This document shows, piece after piece, positions 61,282-64,000 of a stretch of 64,000 nt of DNA. The notes under the pieces are model-generated. The model did not search any database. It had not been told where the DNA came from and saw only the letters and a list, made by a program, of their open reading frames with translations. How positions within the stretch are numbered: the stretch's first letter is position 1; each line of letters begins with the position of its first letter. The stretch is from Bradyrhizobium mercantei (lineage in GTDB: Bacteria > Pseudomonadota > Alphaproteobacteria > Rhizobiales > Xanthobacteraceae), in the NCBI RefSeq assembly GCF_001982635.1, contig NZ_MKFI01000001.1, positions 300,770 through 364,769 on the forward strand, read 5' to 3'. Both the position numbers and the translations under genes were made by a program.

Positions 61282-62703
61282 ATGTCGTCCGCGATTATTG
61301 AGCATCCCGACGGGCTGCCGCAGCCGCAGCGCAATTGGGCCATTCTCACGATCGCACTCGGCCTCGTCATGGCCGTCGTCGACGGCTCGATCGCCAATGT
61401 CGCGCTGCCGACCATCGCGCGGGATCTCAACGCCAGCCCGGCGTTCTCGATCTGGATCGTCAACGGCTATCAGCTGGCGATCACGATCTCGCTGCTGCCA
61501 CTGGCTTCGCTCGGCGAAATCATCGGCTATCGCCGCGTCTATCTGGCGGGACTGCTGCTGTTCACGCTGGCCTCGCTGTTCTGCGCGCTGTCGCACACGC
61601 TGCCGCTGCTGACGGTTGCCCGCATCCTGCAAGGGTTTGGCGCAGCCGGCATCCTCAGCGTCAACACCGCGCTGGTCCGCTTCATCTACCCGCATTCCCA
61701 ACTCGGCCGCGGCATCGGCGTCAACGCGCTGGTCGTCGCCATCTCGGCCGCGGCCGGCCCGACCATCGCTTCGTTCATCCTGGCGGTCGGGACCTGGCCC
61801 TATCTGTTCGCCATCAACGTCCCGCTCGGCATCGTCACCCTGGCGCTGGGCTGGCGCTTCCTGCCGCACACCAGGCCCGCGGTTCACGCCTTCGATTGGC
61901 AAAGCGCCGCCATGAGCGCGATCGCATTCGGGTTCGGCATCAGCGCGATCGACAGCGCCGGCCATGGCGAGGCGCTGTATGTCTGCGCACTGGAATTCGC
62001 GGTTGCCGCGGTCGCCTCGCATTTACTGTACCGGCGCCAGCATCTCCTGCCCTCGCCGCTGCTGCCGGTCGACCTGTTGCGGATTCCGATCTTCGCGCTC
62101 TCGATCGGCACCTCGATCGCCTCGTTCTGCGGCCAGATGCTGGCCTTCGTCGCGATGCCGTTCTATCTGGAAAACCACTTCGGATATTCGGCGGTGCAGA
62201 TCGGCCTGTTGATCACGCCGTGGCCGATCGCGGTCGCGTTCGCCGCGCCGATTGCCGGCTGGCTGGTCGAGCGCTATCCGGCCGGGCTGCTCGGCGGCAT
62301 CGGCCTGCTGATCTTCGCGACCGGATTGGGCTCGCTAGCGCTGATGCCGGCCAACGCGGCACCGATCGACGTGATCTGGCGCATGGCGCTCGCCGGCGCG
62401 GGCTTCGGCCTGTTCCAGACCCCGAACAACCGCACCATGATCGCCGCCGCTCCGCGCGAGCGCTCGGGTGGCGCCAGCGGCATGCTGGGCACCGCGCGGC
62501 TGCTCGGACAGACCATCGGCGCTGCCTTGGTGGCGCTGCTGCTGGCGCGCTATCCAGCCGACGGCACAAGGATCTCGCTGATGGTCGGCGTCGGCTTCGC
62601 CGTCGTGGGCGCCCTCCTCAGCACGCTGCGGCTGTCCTCCGCCGGCAGCCGCGGCGCCGAGCGGGTGCGGGTCCAAGAGGGGCAGCGGCTCAAGGGCGAG
62701 TGA
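61282..62703 (+). CDS. MFS drug exporter, DHA2 (14-helix) family
   Basis: A 473-residue multidrug efflux carrier of the DHA2/EmrB-QacA group. It has 14 hydrophobic helices; VMAVVDGSIANVALPTIARDLNASP is the conserved helix 1 motif, GRGIGVNALVVAISAAAGPTIASFI is motif C in helix 5, and LPHTRPAVHAFDWQSAA follows helix 6. It has a short N-terminal cytosolic region. No regulator is adjacent. Substrate unknown. Confidence 0.88.
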   Translation: MSSAIIEHPDGLPQPQRNWAILTIALGLVMAVVDGSIANVALPTIARDLNASPAFSIWIVNGYQLAITISLLPLASLGEIIGYRRVYLAGLLLFTLASLFCALSHTLPLLTVARILQGFGAAGILSVNTALVRFIYPHSQLGRGIGVNALVVAISAAAGPTIASFILAVGTWPYLFAINVPLGIVTLALGWRFLPHTRPAVHAFDWQSAAMSAIAFGFGISAIDSAGHGEALYVCALEFAVAAVASHLLYRRQHLLPSPLLPVDLLRIPIFALSIGTSIASFCGQMLAFVAMPFYLENHFGYSAVQIGLLITPWPIAVAFAAPIAGWLVERYPAGLLGGIGLLIFATGLGSLALMPANAAPIDVIWRMALAGAGFGLFQTPNNRTMIAAAPRERSGGASGMLGTARLLGQTIGAALVALLLARYPADGTRISLMVGVGFAVVGALLSTLRLSSAGSRGAERVRVQEGQRLKGE

Positions 62704-62810
62704 GGTGCGATCCGTCGGGCAAGAATCCGTAGTGCGACGGCGCGACATTCCCTGGGAACAGCCGTCCACCGCAGGTTCGAGCTTGGTGGCGATCCATAAG
62801 GTACGCAGCG

Positions 62811-63248
62811 ATGCAGAACTTCAATCGAAGCGAGTATGCGCAGCTGAAGAATTTCTTTTCGTTCTATGTTGAACGATACATGCCGATGGAGACTGTGCCG
62901 CCGAAGGAGCAGCCTCTGGCTGTCCTGGAGGCCATGGAAAAGAGAAGCCCTCGAATGGCTTTCCACGGACTGCGTCAAGCAATCAATGACTGCGTGGAAC
63001 GTTCCTCGTCGTTTGATCCAGCTGAAGTTGCGAATTTGGATGCTGAGCTGATCAGCCGCGGGATCATCACCCTCTCCGAATTGCGCAGACGATACTCGCG
63101 AGGTTACGCCAAGATTCTGAGGCGCGGACGGATCAAAAACGAAACTGAGTTCTATTTGCTTCAGAACGTCATCAATGATCCGACCGAAAAATCCCCTGAC
63201 GAACTCAAACTGCTTGCAAAGTTGCTGTCCGACTATGAGGGAGCTTAA
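62811..63248 (+). CDS. Hypothetical protein, atypical composition
   Basis: A 145-residue helical protein: FNRSEYAQLKNFFSFYVERYMPMETVPPKEQPLAVLEAMEKRSPRMAFHGLRQAINDCVERSSSF, then LISRGIITLSELRRRYSRGYAKILRRGRIKNETEFYLLQNVIND. By eye the gene is clearly lower in GC than its neighbours, with many A/T-ending codons, so it may be acquired. Several acidic-basic helices suggest a nucleic-acid or regulatory protein. No domain recognised. Confidence 0.75.
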   Translation: MQNFNRSEYAQLKNFFSFYVERYMPMETVPPKEQPLAVLEAMEKRSPRMAFHGLRQAINDCVERSSSFDPAEVANLDAELISRGIITLSELRRRYSRGYAKILRRGRIKNETEFYLLQNVINDPTEKSPDELKLLAKLLSDYEGA

Positions 63249-63307
63249 GCCCCGGCTCAGCTAAAGCCTGATGAGATTAGGTTGAGCTGGAACGGCGTCG
63301 GAAGTTC

Positions 63308-63426
63308 ACCTCTCCCTTGGGAGAGGTCGGCGCGTAGCGCCGGGTGAGGGGTTACAGTCTATCGAGAGAGCAAGAGCCCTCACCCGGATTGCTTCGCAAT
63401 CCGACCTCTCCCCGACGGGGAGAGGT
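63308..63426. repeat. Intergenic palindromic repeat, CTCTCCC family (copy 3)
   Basis: Bounded by ACCTCTCCC and GGGAGAGGT; contains GGCGCGTAGCGCC and GGATTGCTTCGCAATCC hairpins. Nearly the same structure as 9057-9179. Confidence 0.85.
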
Positions 63427-63509
63427 GAACCAAGGCCGCGCCGAGCCAATTCAACCAAAAACTCATCCCCAGTTTAGCTGCCTATACTCCGGCCGTACGA
63501 TCACAAACA

Positions 63510-63537
63510 AAAAGGCCGGCTGTTCAGCCGGCCTTTT
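63510..63537 (-). terminator. Rho-independent terminator of clpA
   Basis: AAAAGGCCGGCT, GTTC loop, then the exact complement: a 12-bp stem that ends in TTTTTG on the minus strand, 23 bases after the clpA stop. Confidence 0.92.
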
Positions 63538-63560
63538 CATTTTGATCACTCGCTCGCGCC

Positions 63561-64000
63561 TCAGGCCTTGACCATTGGTCCCTTCGAGACCGGCCCCTTG
63601 GTGCCGCCTCCGCCGCCATTGTTCGGGCCACCCTTCGGCGGCTTGCGCTTGCGCGGCGGCAGGTTCTCGGGCTTCGGCGTGACCGGGCCCTCGACATATT
63701 CGAAGCCGATCTTGTCTTTGGCGGTCGCCTCGTCCTTGATCAGGACGACGCGGACGTGCCCACCACTCTTGAGCTGGCCGAACAGCACCTCATCCGCGAG
63801 CGGCTTCTTGATGTGCTCCTGGATGATACGCGCCATCGGACGCGCGCCCATCTGCTCGTCATAGCCGTGCTCGATCAGCCAGGCCTTGGCGGGCTCGGAC
63901 AGCTCGATCGTGACGTCGCGGTCGGCGAGTTGCGCTTCGAGCTGAAGCACGAACTTCTCGACCACCATGCCGATCACCTCGGCATTGAGGTGCGCGAACG
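63561..64000 (-). CDS. clpA: ATP-dependent Clp protease ATP-binding subunit ClpA (C-terminal part)
   Basis: ClpA is the AAA+ unfoldase that feeds ClpP. The window holds the last 145 or so residues: FAHLNAEVIGMVVEKFVLQLEAQLADR, LSEPAKAWLIEHGYDEQMGARPMARIIQEHIKKPLADEVLFGQL, the C-terminal D2 small domain. A Pro/Lys-rich tail PKPENLPPRKRKPPKGGPNNGGGGG is appended. The gene continues beyond the window edge, so its 5' part is missing here. The tail is longer and more basic than in E. coli ClpA. Confidence 0.94.
   Translation of the reverse strand, partial: FAHLNAEVIGMVVEKFVLQLEAQLADRDVTIELSEPAKAWLIEHGYDEQMGARPMARIIQEHIKKPLADEVLFGQLKSGGHVRVVLIKDEATAKDKIGFEYVEGPVTPKPENLPPRKRKPPKGGPNNGGGGGTKGPVSKGPMVKA

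Larger units (their letters stand above)
63249..63560. other. Intergenic region between hypothetical gene and clpA end
   Basis: This 312-bp gap has no gene. It holds a CTCTCCC-family repeat (63308-63426), an AT-rich bridge and the clpA terminator (63510-63537). Confidence 0.7.

Overview
The window is chromosomal DNA from a high-GC alphaproteobacterium, almost certainly Bradyrhizobium or a close relative in the Nitrobacteraceae. Three things suggest this: the order of core genes (pyrB-pyrC-plsY-dprA ... topA-rnr-DUF983-NUDIX ... rpmG ... pleD-divK-DUF3572-dinB), Rhizobiales-type genes such as pleD, divK and eipB, and many palindromic intergenic repeats of the sort seen in that group. No tRNA, rRNA, CRISPR array, insertion sequence or prophage was seen. 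About 63 protein genes are called, including three very short membrane-protein genes (35, 53 and 43 codons) read directly from the DNA.

Layout. 0.3-5.7 kb (- strand): gatC, a 76-aa ORF, gatA, a 96-aa ORF, a patatin-like lipoprotein and gatB, mostly the tRNA-dependent amidotransferase that makes Gln-/Asn-tRNA. 5.8-15 kb: two nitronate monooxygenases with a LysR regulator, ruvX, an AEC transporter, an acyltransferase, a solute-binding protein behind a FixK/FNR-like box, and two CPBP proteases. 15-19 kb: aidB, two tandem paralogues of unknown function and a D-Ala-D-Ala dipeptidase. 19-37 kb: the conserved block pyrB, a dihydroorotase-like pyrC that has lost its metal ligands, plsY, dprA, topA, rnr, DUF983, NUDIX and rpmG. 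An amidase and an HxlR-azoR / SDR-HxlR segment interrupt it. 37-43 kb: accessory genes between rpmG and pleD (amtB, an MFS transporter with TetR, a serine hydrolase). 43-47 kb: pleD-divK signalling and dinB. 47-57 kb: two RidA proteins, EipB, a glycerophosphodiesterase, a FemAB-like acyltransferase, HIT, TrmO, a TctC-type binding protein, AzlCD and a lytic transglycosylase. 56-61 kb: a PrdB-like protein, then an aldoxime dehydratase-nitrilase operon with a divergent AraC regulator. 61-64 kb: a PilZ protein, a DHA2 exporter, an atypical hypothetical gene and the 3' end of clpA.

The most interesting items are the degenerate dihydroorotase beside pyrB, the aldoxime-to-acid gene set, the 21-bp inverted repeat between SDR and HxlR genes, the N-terminal-cysteine HxlR regulators beside azoR and SDR genes, the three tiny membrane proteins, a nitronate monooxygenase whose C-terminus is encoded by an intergenic repeat, and the FixK- and sigma54-like sites. 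All functions are inferred from motifs and context; no searches were run.
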